This document shows, piece after piece, positions 63,965 through 64,000 of a stretch of DNA of 64,000 nt. The DNA comes from [Clostridium] fimetarium (GTDB lineage: Bacteria > Bacillota > Clostridia > Lachnospirales > Lachnospiraceae). Location: contig NZ_FOJI01000001.1 in NCBI RefSeq assembly GCF_900111235.1, positions 372,001 to 436,000 of the forward strand, read 5' to 3'. The notes beneath the pieces are model-generated. The model worked only from the letters and a program-made list of their open reading frames with translations, did not search any database and had not been told where the DNA came from. Made by a program: the position numbers and the translations under genes. Within the stretch, counting starts at the first letter, position 1; each line of letters starts with the position of its first letter.

Positions 63965-64000
63965 GTATTGCTTTTATCAATATAAATAGCAATATCAATA

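Noticed and set aside
1-64000. CRISPR arrays, tRNA or rRNA genes, intact IS elements
   Set aside because: No regularly spaced short repeats, no tRNA cloverleaf pattern, no rRNA sequence and no transposase gene were seen on reading both strands; weak tRNA-like folds cannot be excluded without a scan.

Overview
The window is AT-rich (roughly one third G+C by eye), with strong Shine-Dalgarno sites, Gram-positive surface anchors, and mobile-element and dockerin genes typical of gut or anaerobic Clostridia. The best guess is a Lachnospiraceae-like Firmicute (moderate confidence, judged from protein families only). Almost every gene is on the + strand.

Region 1 (1 to about 35.6 kb) looks like the distal part of an integrative and conjugative element. 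It opens with the truncated giant DNA methylase-helicase of such elements, followed by a 32-residue membrane peptide, a tandem SpoVG-domain protein and a coiled-coil protein. It closes with a sigma-like regulator, an Xre repressor, two degenerate resolvase-fold proteins, a PemK/MazF-like protein and a large serine recombinase. Between them is cargo. A defence island holds Gabija (gajA/gajB behind a small HTH gene), an SF1 helicase with a coiled-coil insert plus a DUF5710 protein, and a type III restriction-modification pair behind its own winged-helix regulator. A RhuM relic and a SEC-C protein follow. A decapitated drug transporter and a TetR / DtxR-like / MntE-like CDF / MATE / VOC metal-and-drug efflux cluster complete the cargo.

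Region 2 (35.6 to 48 kb) is a patchwork of acquired and decaying genes. It contains a GNAT gene bracketed by a 62-bp direct repeat, relics of an ImmA/IrrE-type and a PIN-domain gene, an MFS exporter, an Xre regulator, an ECF sigma factor with a DUF4179 membrane partner, and a CapD-type sugar-nucleotide dehydratase. It also contains a relic of a second copy of the ICE methylase-helicase, a WYL regulator and a TIGR04076 protein.

Region 3 (47.8 to 51.4 kb) is a GlcT-PtsG sugar-uptake module in which both genes are preceded by antiterminator/terminator RNA switches.

Region 4 (51.5 to 63.1 kb) is the most interesting part: a compact cell-surface cohesin-dockerin locus without cellulases. Two surface-anchored proteins carry N-terminal cohesin-like domains. 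Four secreted proteins carry type-I-like dockerins: a GH25 lysozyme, a transglutaminase-like protein with a Big_2 domain, a multi-Ig protein with a near-identical tandem repeat, and a BspA-type leucine-rich-repeat protein. The dockerins share the same recognition-position residues, and three share nearly identical DNA, so the parts look made to assemble on one wall-associated scaffold. A flavin reductase gene closes the window.
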